NCBI GenBank assembly: GCA_021018815.1
Contig: JAITYX010000083.1
Span: 1,488,001-1,552,000 of the forward strand
DNA from: Talinum fruticosum
Taxonomy: Eukaryota; Streptophyta; Magnoliopsida; Caryophyllales; Talinaceae
DNA: 64,000 bases
Direction of reading: 5' to 3'
Position numbers and translations under genes: made by a program. The notes under the pieces were generated by a model. It saw nothing but the letters and a program-made list of their open reading frames with translations. It was not told where the DNA came from and ran no database searches. Positions 1-11,400 of this stretch are shown piece after piece (within the stretch, counting starts at the first letter, position 1; each line of letters starts with the position of its first letter).

Positions 1-630
1 AAGAAATTGGAAGAAATCCTACATGCTTGGTTGTAAATCACTCAAAATTATGTGGGCATTGGGTGGCAATCCTCAATATTGGACCTGTACTCCTGTACAT
101 GGATCAAGGTCTCTCTAACTTATCCCCCATGATCTGATTTTTCTGACATATTGTGTATGTCCTTTGCATTGTGTCAATGTTATAACCATGTATATTAACT
201 TTTTGTGTAGATTTCCTAGCTGTGGTAGGCTTCGGATCGTTTATTGGCTACAAATCAAAGGAGAAATCCACACTAAATCACTCTCCCCAAATACTAATTA
301 TGGTGCCTATTTTGTGTTCAAGCTGAAACACAGTTGTGACAGTACTGGTTTTGAGAGTTTACCAGCACTGACAGTATCACTTTTGAAAGTGCATGAAGAT
401 TGTCGTCGTTATCCCGTGGTAACCAACTCCGTCTGTCTCAATCCAAAGGAGGGAGAGGGGCTGCCTAAAGAGCTTCCTTGTCCGGTTTAGAGAGAGGATG
501 GTTGGATGGAGATACAAATGGGCACCTATCAAGTTGGTAGTGATGAAGGTGATGTACTGGAAATGACTATTGAGAAGGCCCACAGTCATATTGACCTTCT
601 TGTCGAAGCATTGAACTCCGTCTCGATTAG
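1..630 (+). pseudogene. F-box/PP2-B-like gene copy A1, 3' part only, broken
   Basis: This is the 3' portion of a PP2 (phloem lectin, Nictaba-type) gene cut by the window edge. Exon 2 runs to 108 (donor AG|GTCTCT) and exon 3 starts at 211 after a TAG acceptor. Both match copy A2 with a constant offset of 4177 bases. Exon 3 encodes the PP2 core (WLQIKGEIHTKSLSPNT, YGAYFVFKLK). Against A2 it carries a nonsense codon at 488-490 (TAG where A2 has CAG). It also has a one-base loss in the stretch encoding the final VEGIEL motif near 605, a three-base loss a few bases on, and a Trp-to-Cys change in the conserved YWTW motif (TGG to TGT, about position 88). Whether an F-box exon existed lies upstream of the window. 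In A2 it is missing, so A1 probably lacked it too (inference). Probably a non-functional paralogue. Confidence 0.8.
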
Positions 631-1282
631 GTGGACAGAATGAGTATTACTCCGATCCAAGCATTACACGGGCAAGCATGGTGTTCTTGCTCCAACTTCT
701 GGGTTCGATCATCTTCAAGAATTTTGCTCCAGAATTCAAATCCTAATGGAAGGATTGAGGTCGAATGTCCACACGACTTGTGCTAAAAAAGTGCTTGGGG
801 AAGCTTTGCTCTTTATATACTCATGTATGTCATGAATTTTGGCGTGAAGTAAAGCTTTGCTCTTTATGTCCCTATGTTAATTTGATACCTGAAATAGTAA
901 ATCTGAAATAGTAAATCTGAAGTAGACTCGAAATTCAAATTGATCAAACTGAATATTTGTATAATTTCATCTTTGGGCCAAAAACTCAATTAATATATTT
1001 TACAATTTAGAAAAAAAAGAATGTACAAAATATAATTGCTTATAGATTAAATCGATTCAAATCGATCCAGGTTAATATGATTGACGGTTGATGATTTTTA
1101 AAGCTTGAGTTTTAGTAAAATTCGATTTGCTACGGACTCGACCCAATACATGTCCATAATTAAATTTTCTTCCAAGCTAATGTGAACATCACATTCACTT
1201 GTGCCAGTATAGAAATCTTATGTTTGAAATGTGAGACTCTTACAGATTAAGGAAAATCCAGATGTCTTCCCGACAGTTAGAA

Positions 1283-1288
1283 TATAAA
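1283..1288 (+). promoter_or_regulatory. Candidate TATA box of copy B1
   Basis: TATAAA within AGAATATAAACACAG lies about 80 bases upstream of the B1 start codon, the usual position for a plant TATA box with a short leader. The matching position in copy B2 (5587-5592) reads TACAAA. Assignment rests on motif and spacing only. Confidence 0.35.
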
Positions 1289-1364
1289 CACAGAGACAGA
1301 GGAAAAGAAAAGGGGAGTATAGATTTCTTTGAAAATTCTCACAATTACCCAGAACTGAAATACT

Positions 1365-2962
1365 ATGTCAACGAAGATATGGGAGTTGCCAGAAGAGTGC
1401 CTTCAGCACATCTTGTTGAAGACTTCGCCGGAGGATATAGTCCGATCGGCGGCGGTATCCAAGCAGCTCTTTTCCGTCGCCGTCTCCGACGACCTTTGGA
1501 AGAAGCTCTTGCCGCCCGATTATGATCAAATCATCAATTCGTCTCCTCTTCAGTTAAGCTCCCTCAAAGACCTTTTCGTCCTCTTCTATCGCTCTCGTAT
1601 GCTGGTTGACCACGACAAAAAGGTATGATCATTCAACCCTTTTGTCAGTTCGCTTAATTGGTAAAGTTTATTAACCAAGACTTAGTTTCGAATCCTGCCT
1701 ACGCTGACCTTCAGATCCCCATTGTATATTATCTGATTGTATTGTTCTGAATGCCATCAAATTGAAATTATGATCTGGTGCTTGAGTGATTTGCACTGGT
1801 GATTTCAATTGAAATTATTAGGCTTTGTTTGTTTTTGAAGATCTACCTCAGTGGTGTCCAATGTTCTCGATGGCTGGAAAAAATTAAAATTGATAATTCT
1901 TTCGGTTTGGGTTTTACTTGAGTCAGCTAATGTATAATAAAGTTGATGTATGCCAACAATGTGAGATCAATTTGGCAGGTTTGAAATCTGGGCCTTGAGC
2001 TCAGATTCAATGGTTCACTTAAGGGCTGCACTAATTATGATGTAGGGACGAAATGCTGAAATAGGGAGGGGATCATTTTGTTCATTTGCTGGATCCACTG
2101 AATGTGGATGTGAACGGGGATGGGACCGGGGCGAGGGCAGGAAGAGGATTGAAATCAATATGTTGGGTTCGGCCATATTTCGACATTTTATCTGTTAAAC
2201 TAGTTCATCTTTGCAATTTTAAGTGAATCAGGCATACAAATTTTGAGTGAAATAGAGGAAGTATTTTGATGTATAATCATTTATGGTCATCTTCGTGTAT
2301 AATTTCATAGAGCATTGCTTTGGATCAAAGGAGTTTGAAGAAATGCTATATGCTTGGTTCTAGATCGCTGACAATTACATGGGGTGACACTGATCAATAC
2401 TGGAGCTGGATTTCTGTACCTGAATCAAGGTTTCTGTCTCACTCTCTCTCTGTCTCTCTCTGACTTCAATGTGGAGCTTAGATAGTCTGGCATTGTGTCA
2501 ATCTAATAGCTCATTTATTGATTTTGTAGATTCCCTGAGAATGCTAAGCTGGAGCAAGTGTGTTGGCTACACATCAAAGGAGAAATCTCTACCAAAGTGC
2601 TCTCACAAAATACAACTTATGGTGCATATTTTGTGTTCAAGCTCACAAGTACAAATTACACTGGTTTCGAACGTGTACCTGTGAAGGTATCAGTCTCTGA
2701 GGTGGCTGAAGATGGCCATAATCCCATTATAACCAACTCCGTCTATCTCACGCCGCAGGAGGAGGAATTACCTGAAGGGCTCCCTCGTCCAGTTGAGAGA
2801 CGGGATGGGTGGACAGAGATAGAGATGGGCACGTACCAAGTTGGTGTCGATGATCCTGTCCGTGAAAAGGTGATGTTGGAGATGACTGTGAGACAGACCG
2901 AGATTCTCAACTGGAAGAACGACCTTCTTATACAGGGCATTGAACTCCGGCCTCTCGATTGA
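1365..2962 (+). CDS. F-box protein PP2-B type (copy B1), intact
   Basis: Three exons: 1365-1622, 2311-2429 and 2530-2962. Phases agree at both junctions and give 269 aa, the usual PP2-B length. The N-terminal F-box (about residues 7-48, LPEECLQHILLKTSPEDIVR then a VSKQLFSVAVSDDLWKKLLP stretch) would bind SKP1 in an SCF ubiquitin ligase. Exon 2 gives the family's KKCYMLGSRSLTITWGDT and YWSWISVPESR. Exon 3 gives the PP2 lectin core (WLHIKGEISTKVLSQNTTYG, YFVFKL, GWTEIEMGTYQVG, LIQGIELRPLD). In this family the PP2 part binds N-glycans or chitin-type oligosaccharides, so the protein may select glycoprotein targets; the substrate is unknown. The ATG at 1365 fits the F-box spacing. An out-of-frame ATG lies upstream at 1262, but a TATAAA at 1283-1288 suggests transcription starts after it. 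B1 is the only array member I find fully open. Confidence 0.88.
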
Positions 2963-4160
2963 TTGGAATCATTCCAAGCATTGCAGGGGAAGATACTGAA
3001 CAAGTAATAGGCAGATCATTCTTGTGTTTTGGCCCCCACTGAATTTGCTCTGCTGTTGCTGTTTTGCTGAATGTGTTCTGTTGTAATGTTGAAAACAAGT
3101 TCTTGCACTTACTGCCATGCTTAGACTAGCTATGGAACGGTTATATTCTAGTATACACGGGCTGATTTGCATCCTCTTTTTATCTAATCTAGAGCTTAAA
3201 AGGACGACAATTAGGATTGAAAATTGCTATCGTGAAACAAATCAAGCAGCTGAGTAGTTGCCAAATTGAGAAAAAGCTCTCGCACAATGTAGTCATTTAA
3301 CTCCCCCTCCTAAATTATCTAAAATTTGGTTTGAAATATTTTACTGTTGTACTAAAATTTTAAAACTCTATCAAAAATTTTATGTTCTAAAAAAAAATCT
3401 GTTTTTCTATCAATCTTGTTGGAAGTGTTAGTACTAATCTACAATTTTTTATCAAATTTGCCAAAGTTATATATAAATTTATTCTCCAAAAATACTAATC
3501 AAGAGGAAATAAGGTACCGATGCGCTTCCTTAGTTCGATCTAATTTATGTACTAAATGACTTAAAAATCACAATTTATAAATCTATCATGTTAAATAAAT
3601 AAAATAAATTATGCAAAAGTTTAGGTACTTTTACATGACTTCTATAAAATAAAAGTTTATGTAATTTTACATGGTAAAAGTTTAGGCCATATCTATATTA
3701 ATTTTTTTAATCAATATAATACATGTTTAAACTAATTTTTAAAACGAATTAAAATGAAAACTTTTGTTCTTATTTAAGAACCTTTATTATTTTCATAAAA
3801 TAAAAACATAGAAAAAGAAAAAAAGAAGGAATTGCGAATTAAATTCTATATTTTCCTTTTTTGGGGAAAAAAATTCTTGAAGGGGAGGAAAGTGGTTTAG
3901 GGAGGGAGAGACAGAGAGCGAGACTAAGAAAGACTGCGTCTTCTCGGGCGAAAAACAGAAGACTCGGAGAGTCATAGATTTTGACTAACAAAATTCTCCA
4001 TTTTCTCCTGTGCTCATTGACAATTACAGAAAGGTAATTAATTTATCTTCTCGATGTTAAGACAATGTACTAATCAAGTCAACAATGGCCGGTTAAAATG
4101 GTTTCGCACTTGTTTCTCTTAAATAAAGTCTCTCGAGTAATTTAGCGTATGATTTTGCAG
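2963..4160. other. Spacer of the tandem unit with a relict leader exon
   Basis: No coding region seen. The first part is the B1 3' region, nearly the same as 7279-8100 downstream of B2. From about 3770 to 4012 it matches the leader of gene C (8100-8338), including CTCGGGCGAAAAACAGA and TTTTGACTAACAAAATTC. The two diverge abruptly after ATTTTCTCC. A possible donor follows at 4034 (CAGAAAG|GTAATT), so 3900-4033 could be a noncoding first exon for A2. It has no ATG. Confidence 0.6.
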
Positions 4161-4811
4161 ACCATTGCTTTGGATAAAAGAAATTGGAAGAAATCCTACA
4201 TGCTTGGTTGTAAATCACTCAAAATTATGTGGGCATTGGGTGGCAATCCTCAATATTGGACCTGGACTCCTGTACATGGATCAAGGTCTCTCTAACTTAT
4301 CCCCCATGATCTGATTTTTCTGACATATTGTGTATGTCCTTTGCATTGTGTCAATGTTATAACCATGTATATTAACTTTTTGCGTAGATTTCCTAGCTGT
4401 GGTCGGCTTCGGATCGTTTATTGGCTACAAATCAAAGGAGAAATCCACACTAAATCACTCTCCCCAAATACTACTTATGGTGCCTATTTTGTGTTCAATC
4501 TGAAACACAGTTGTGACAGTACTGGTTTCGAGAGTTTACCAGCACTGACAGTATCACTTTCGAAAGTGGATGAAGATTGTCGTCATTATCCCGTGGTGAC
4601 CAACTCCGTCTGTCTCAATCCAAAGGAGGGAGAGGGACTGCCTAAAGAGCTTCCTTGTCCGGTTCAGAGAGAGGATGGTTGGGTGGAGATACAAATGGGC
4701 ACCTATCAAGTTGGTAGTGATGAAGGTGATGTACTGGAAATGACTATTGAGAAGGCCCACGGTCATATTGACCTTCTTGTCGAAGGCATTGAACTCCGGC
4801 ATCTCGATTAG
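4161..4811 (+). CDS. PP2 lectin gene copy A2 lacking the F-box exon
   Basis: Exon 2 is 4161-4285 and exon 3 is 4388-4811, with compatible phase. They encode TIALDKRNWKKSYMLGCKSL, the YWTWTPVHGSR block and a full PP2 core (WLQIKGEIHTKSLSPNTTYG through VEGIELRHLD). The F-box exon expected upstream is absent: the C-type leader ends at about 4012 and joins a short piece carrying a donor at 4033/4034. If that leader splices to 4161, the first ATG is 4200-4202, in frame, and gives a lectin-only protein of 169 aa, much like the F-box-free PP2-A class. A decayed gene is the alternative, but no stop or frameshift was seen in exons 2-3. Relative to A1 it lacks about 93 bases of 3' flank, at a short CTT microhomology. 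Confidence 0.65.
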
Positions 4812-5071
4812 GTGGACAGAATGACAATTACTCCGATCCAAGCATTGCACGGGCAAGCATGGTGTTCTTGCTCCAACTTCTGGGTTCGATCATCTTTGCT
4901 CTTTATATACTCATGTATGTCATGAATTTTGGCGTGAAGTAAAGCTTTGCTCTTTATGTCCCTATGTTAATTTAATACCTGAAATAGTACATCTGAAATA
5001 GACCCGAAATTCAAATTGATCAAACTGAATATTTGTATAATTTCATCTTCGTCGATTTGGGCCAAAAACTC

Positions 5072-5272
5072 TTAAATATATGACAATACACTAAAAGTCT
5101 TGACTATAGTTTTTAAAAAATAGAAATCAAAGATCTTATATTAATAAGATCAAAAGGAACCTCTGTCAGTGACTAACCTTATTGCGATTATGTGATATAT
5201 TTCTCTTTTTTTTTTTCTAATGTCTATAATTAAGATCAAAGGTTATGATTACAATAATTTGTCAACACAGTA
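5072..5272. repeat. About 200-bp insertion/deletion difference between duplicate units
   Basis: The A2-B2 spacer contains about 200 bases absent from the A1-B1 spacer, where the flanks GGCCAAAAACTC and AATTAATATATTTTACA are directly joined. No clear terminal inverted repeats or target duplication were found, so it may be an old insertion in unit 2 or a deletion in unit 1. It accounts for most of the change in offset between the units, from 4177 to about 4304. Confidence 0.55.
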
Positions 5273-5668
5273 ATTAATATATTTTACAGTTTTTTTAAAA
5301 AAAAAGAATGTACAAAATATAATTGCTTATAAATTAAATCGGTTCAAATCGGTCTAGGTTATAAACATGTTGTTCTTAATCTGATTGACAGTTGATGATT
5401 TTTAAAACTAGAGTTTTAGTAAAATTCGATTTGCTCCGGACTCGACCAATACATGTCCATAATTAAATTTTCTTCCAAAGCTAATGTGAACATCACATTC
5501 ACTTGTGCCAGTATAGAAATCTTATGTTTGAAATGTCAGACTCTTACAGATTAAGGAAAATCCAGATGTCTTCCCGACAGTTAGAATACAAACACGCAGA
5601 CAGAGGAAAAGAGAAGGGGAGTATAGATTTCTTTGGAAATTCTCACAATTACCCAGAACTGAAATACC

Positions 5669-7278
5669 ATGTCAGCGAAGATATGGGAGTTGCCAGAAGA
5701 ATGCCTTCAGCACATCTTGTTGAAGACTTTGCCGGAGGATATAGTCCGATCGGCGGCGGTATCCAAGCAGCTCTTTTCCGTCGCCGTCTCCGACGACCTT
5801 TGGAAGAAGCTCTTGCAGCCCGATTATGATCAAATCATCAATTCGTCTCCTCTTCAGTTAAGCTCCCTCAAAGACCTTTTCGTCCTCCTCTATCGCTCTC
5901 ATATGCTGGTTGACCACGACAAAAAGGTATGATCATTCAACCCTTTTGTCAGTTCGCTTAATTGGTAAAGTTTAATAACCGAGACTTAGTTTCGAATCCT
6001 GCCTACGCGGACCTTCAGATCCCCATTGTATATTATCTGATTGTAGTGTTCCGAATGCCATCAAATTGAAATTATTGATCTGGTGCTTGGGTGATTTGCA
6101 CTGGTGATTTCTATTGAAATTATTAGGCATTGTTTGTTTCTGAAGATCTACCTCCTCAGTGGTGTCCAATTTTCTCGATGGCTGGAAAAAATTAAAATTG
6201 ATAATTCTTTCGGTTTGGGTTTTACTTGAGTCAGCTAATGTATAATAAAGTTGATGTATGCCAACAATGTGAGATCAATTTGGCAGGTTTGAAATCTGGG
6301 CCTTGAGCTCAGATTAAATGGTTCACTTAATGGGTGTACTAATTATGATGTAGGGACGAAATGCTGAAATAGGGAGGGGATCATCTTGTTCATTTGCTGG
6401 ATCCACTGAATGTGGATGTGAACGGGGATGGGACCGGGGAGAGGGTAGGAAGAGGATTGAAATCAATATGTTGGGCTCGGCCATATTTCGACATTTTATC
6501 TGTTAAAATAGTTCATCTTTGCAAATTTAAGTGAATCAGGCATACAAATTTTAAGTGAAATAGAGGAAGTATTTTGATGTATAATCATTTATGGTCATCT
6601 TCGTGTATAATTTCATAGAGCATTTCTTTGGATCAAAGGAGTTTGAAGAAATGCTATATGCTTGGTTCTAGATCGCTGACAATTAAATGGGGTGACACTG
6701 ATCGATTCTGGAGCTGGATTTCTGTATCTGAATGAAGGTTTCTGTCTCAGTCTCTCTCTGGCTCTCTGACTTCAATGTGGAGCTTAGATAGTCTGGCATT
6801 GTGTCAATCTAATAGCTGCATTTATTGATTTTGTAGATTCCCTGAGAATGCTACGCTGGAGCAAGTGCATTGGCTACACATCAAAGGAGAAATCTCTACC
6901 AAAGTGCTCTCACAAAACACAACTTATGGTGCATATTTTGTGTTCAAGTTCACAAGTACAAATTACACTGGTTTCGAACGAGTACCAGTGAAGGTATCAA
7001 TCTTTGAGGTGGGTGAAGATGGCCATAATCCCTTTATAACCAACTCCGTCTATCTCAAGCCCGCGCAGGAGGAGGAGGAGGAATCACCTGACGGGCTCCC
7101 TCGTCCAGTTGAGAGAGGGGATGGGTGGATGGAGATAGAGATGGGCACGTACCAAGTTGGTGTCGATGATCCTGTCCGGGAAAGGGTGATGTTGGAGATG
7201 ACTGTGAGAGAGACCCATATTCTCAACTGGAAGAAAGACCTTCTTATACAGGGCATTGAACTCCGGCCTCTCGATTGA
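5669..7278 (+). pseudogene. F-box/PP2-B gene copy B2 with nonsense codon in exon 2
   Basis: Exons 5669-5926, 6619-6737 and 6837-7278 correspond one-to-one to B1, with all splice sites kept. Exon 1 encodes an F-box nearly the same as B1. In exon 2 the codon TCA of B1 (PVPESR region) is TGA here at 6733-6735, just before the exon 2 donor. Translation would stop after about 124 aa, leaving an F-box without the lectin domain. Exon 3 is still open and its PP2 domain well kept (147 codons including stop, with a small in-frame expansion of Glu codons near 7070-7080), so the stop is recent or a base-call error. The candidate TATA box is also changed. A truncated F-box-only protein remains possible. 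Confidence 0.75.
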
Positions 7279-8431
7279 TTGGAATCATTCCAAGCATTGC
7301 AGGGGAAGATACTGAACAAGTAATAGGTAGATCATTCTTGTGTTTTGGCCCCCACTGAATTTGCTCTGCTGTTGCTGTTTTGCTGAAAATGTTCTGTTGT
7401 AAACGTGGAGAACAAGTTCTTGCACTTACTGCCATGCTTAGAATCTTAATGTGGTTTTTGGTCTTTGACTAGCTATGGAACGGTTATATTCTAATTCTAG
7501 TATACACGGGCTGATTTGCTTCCTCTTTTTATCTAATCTAGAGCTTAAAAGGACGACAATTAGGATTGAAAATTGCTGTCGTGAAACAAATCGAGCAGTT
7601 GACTAGTTGCCAAATCGAGGAAAAGCTCTCGCACAATGTAGTCATTTAAACTCCAATTTGGTTTGAAATTTTTTACTGTTGTACTAAAATGATAAAACTA
7701 TCGAAAATTTAATTTTCTAAAAAAAATCTGTTTTTCTATCAATCTTGTTGGAAGTGTTAGTACTAATCTACAATTTTTTTATTAAATTTACCAAAGTTAT
7801 ATATAAATTTATTCTCCAAAATCACTAACCAAGGAGAAATAAGGTAACAAATAGGATCCTTAGTTCGGTTTAAATTTATGTACTGAATGACTTAAAAATC
7901 ACGTTTTATAAATTTATCATGTTAAATAAATAAAATGAATTATGTAAAAATTTAGGTACTTTTACATGACTTCTATAAAATAAAAGTTTATGTAATTTTA
8001 GGTGACATGGTAAAAATTTTGGCCGCGAATATCTATATTAATTTTTTTAATCAATATAATACATGTTAACTAATTTTTAAAACGAATTAAATTGAAAACT
8101 TTTGTTCTTATTTAAGAACCTTTATTATTTTCATAAAATAAAAACATAGAAAAAGAAAAAAAAAAAGAAGGAATTGCGAATTGAATTCTATATTTTCCTT
8201 TTTTGGGGAAAAAAAGTTCTTGAAGAGGAAGGAAAGTGGTCTAGAGAGAGAGAGAGACTGAGACTGCGTCTACTCGGGCGAAAAACAGACGACTCAGAGA
8301 GTCATAGATTTTGACTAACAAAATTCTCCATTTTCTCCAAATCTTCATTGCGATTTTGCTGAAATTCACATTCTGATCTTCCTCAAAATAGTAGAAATCG
8401 CAGATCATAGCGTAGAGGAGAGGAATCGGAG
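7279..8431. other. Spacer before gene C including its leader
   Basis: No gene seen. 7279-8100 duplicates the region downstream of B1. About 8100-8338 is the leader shared with 3770-4012. 8339-8431 is unique leader sequence of gene C, with GA-rich tracts before the start codon. Confidence 0.6.
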
Positions 8432-11400
8432 ATGGAGGAGGAGAGAGAGAAGAAGAAGGGGTTGCATTGTTGGATTTGCCCGAAGGATGCATCTCTCACA
8501 TCCTTTCTCTCACCTCCCCGGTTTACGTTCTACGAGCATCTCTCGTTTGCAAGCTTTTCCGGTCGATTGTGAAATCCGATCTGGTCTGGGAGAAGTTCTT
8601 GCCGTCCGATTACCCCCTCATCGTACGGTCATCGGCTTCCGCGAAAGATACTGTGCTTAATCTCTGCCGCTCATTTATCCTCCTAGAAGGAGAAAATAAG
8701 GTAAATTATTGTCATTTCATTTGGTTAATTGCATGGGCTTTACTGAATTGATGTTTCTTTTCTGGGTTCAATTATTTTTTTTGAAAAATGATTTAATTGC
8801 TTGATTTGCTGAATATGGTTTGTTAGATAAATCGAGATAGGTTTCTCTAGTTAATGTTCCTGAAATCCCTAGTTGGTATGCAATTGAATTCAGAGGGGAA
8901 AATGGGTTCTGGATTGATTGTTCTTATTGGGTTCTGCTTCAATTCATTTGTAATGGGAAGGTATTGTTAAAATGTATAGTCAAATGGGAGAAGTTGGGTG
9001 CAAATAGTAAGTTTCCTCAGAATTAGGGTTTTATCATTTGAAGAAAGTGGGATAAAGTAAATAAATTTTCTCAAGGTTGTAACTTTGATTGTAGGAGGTA
9101 ATGCTAACCTATGTGCAAAGTATTCTTAGGAGTTAGAGAAAAAGAGACTAATTTCTGTTTCCCTTATCTGGAGTTTTGAGAGGGCTAGGATTATAGTCCG
9201 TAAATGACCTATGGCATGTAAAATTCAAATGTGAAATTAAAGATAAGGCCATGTTAGAAAGTCTGAGGTATGCATTGTATTTTGTTCTGATCTAACTTGC
9301 ATATTTGCTGCCTGGCCAGTATAGGATGGCATCGGCATGCCATCAATGGTCTATTATGAACTCCATTGAGCACAGAGAAAATGTGTGACCTGTGATTGTT
9401 GTGAGTGGGTATGAGCTAAAGGTCATGTCAATAGTCTCTGCAAGGTCTAATACCTTTACCCCATGGTTCTTTGCTTCACTTTGGAAGTGGCCTAATTGTA
9501 GGCTTCCTATGTGACTTTAGAGGAATCTATAACAAGCATGTGTGATCACCATTTGTCCTCATGAAGGGCTGCTTCCGTGGGGAATATGGATTCCCCACTC
9601 CACCCCGCTGCTTCCCACTTTATTCCAGTTCTTCCCAATTTCAACTCCTTGAAAATTCCACTACATTCTGCTGTTTCCACTCCATTCCATTCCTTCCACT
9701 CCTTTCAAAAAAGTTCCACTCTTTCCACTTCCCACTCTAATTCCTGCTCAAAAGGACAGGCCATGGCAAGAATGGTGAAGTCATAGAGAAGTAGTAGTTA
9801 ACATTCAGGAGAGTAAAATGGATGACAAAGTGTTTAGAAGGTCACAATAACTACGCTTTACTCTCTTAAATTTCCAGCAGTACAGTGAGAGGGTGCTTGA
9901 CTGTGAGGTGTTTGCATGTGTGTTTCTATCATCTTAACTACAAACAGTAAATACTTGTCGCTGAAGTCCTCACTACTGGAATGAGACCAGCGCTCACTCA
10001 AAAGAAGAGTGAGTAGTGAGAAAAATGGGTAACAAATTGAAGTTTTGGATGTTAATTCAGGTTATTTGTTGGCGGTTCAACTTCTTAGTTTGAACTGCCA
10101 TTTGTTAGTTTAGATGATGAGCCTATTATTTGTTGGATGTTAATTCAGGCACCTATTATTTGATTACTCTTGATATAAAGACAGAGAAGTGATAGTGGAT
10201 TCAAAGCGGCCCTGTGAAAACTTGGTTTTCATGAATTTTCAACTTTGGTCAACTTGCAGCTGTTAAGCTCTATATAGCATGCTATCTACTGTGAATTGCA
10301 AAACTAGACTTTCTTTGTATTCATGCAGTCGCTTCCATAATGTGAGAACTGGAGTTAAGACAGATAAATCAAGTGTCACACACTCACCAAAGGAGGGGTA
10401 GGGGGTTGTGAAGCCATCTAGCCAAAGACAGCTAGTTTTTAGCTTAGATTGACTTATAACGTGCGTGTAGATGTAATTAATATGCTCAGTTATAGTCACG
10501 TAGACACGTATTGGTTTGCTAAGATCTATTATGGACTGATATGCACCCGAAAATTATGGGCTTACCATTTTTGAGAACGAATTAAGACAGAGGATGTTAT
10601 TTATTGGATAGAGTTGTCGATATGATTCCTTTCAGTTTGAATCATAGATGAGGATTAGCGAGTTTGGTTGATCCTTATGACATTGTTGGGCATCTCTTTC
10701 GCTTGTAGAGCTTTGCCTTGGACAGATGGACTGCAAAGAAATGTTACATGCTTGGCGCTAGAGAGCTCATGATTGCATTCAGTGACAATCCTCATTGCTG
10801 GAGATGGAAACCGTCAGATGAGTCCAGGTATTACTTTCTCGCTCTCCTCCCCTCCTTCAAAGATGTGCATGGCTGCACTGCTTACATATCTAAGTGCATG
10901 TACCACCAATGCCATGCATATTTCACATGAATGCAAGTTTGTTGCAAACTCAATACATATTTGATGTTAAAGGAATAGTGAAAATAGCTTTTACTTATCT
11001 AGTTGAGTATTGACACCCCCCACCCCGAAAAAAAAAGGTCATTTGTTTGTCAATTGAGAACGCTATGGCCTACAGGTATTTGGATTTCCCCAAATCCCGC
11101 TTTGGCAGAACCTGAATGGGGACTTGTTGGTTTTTGTTTTTGCGGAGAGGTAGAGGAATTAGGTCACTCTTCTTAGAACGCTTCAGTACAAGTTATCTCT
11201 TCAAAAATTGAAAGGCTTAATAGCTAAGCTCACTATGTCTCCGCTATCTATATATGACAGATTCCCAGAGGTGGCAGAACTCTTGGGGGTATCCCAGCTA
11301 CAGATATCAGGAGTAATAAACACCCAATTGCTCTCGCCCAACACAACTTACCATGCATACTTCTCTTTTAAGCTAAGGTCTCGGTCTCTTGGTTTTGACG

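Noticed and set aside
1262..1525. 87-codon ORF overlapping the start of B1 and kept in B2 (5503-5829)
   Set aside because: It lies out of frame over the F-box exon and is kept only because the two copies are near-identical duplicates. A TATA-like site lies inside it, so it may not even be transcribed from its start.
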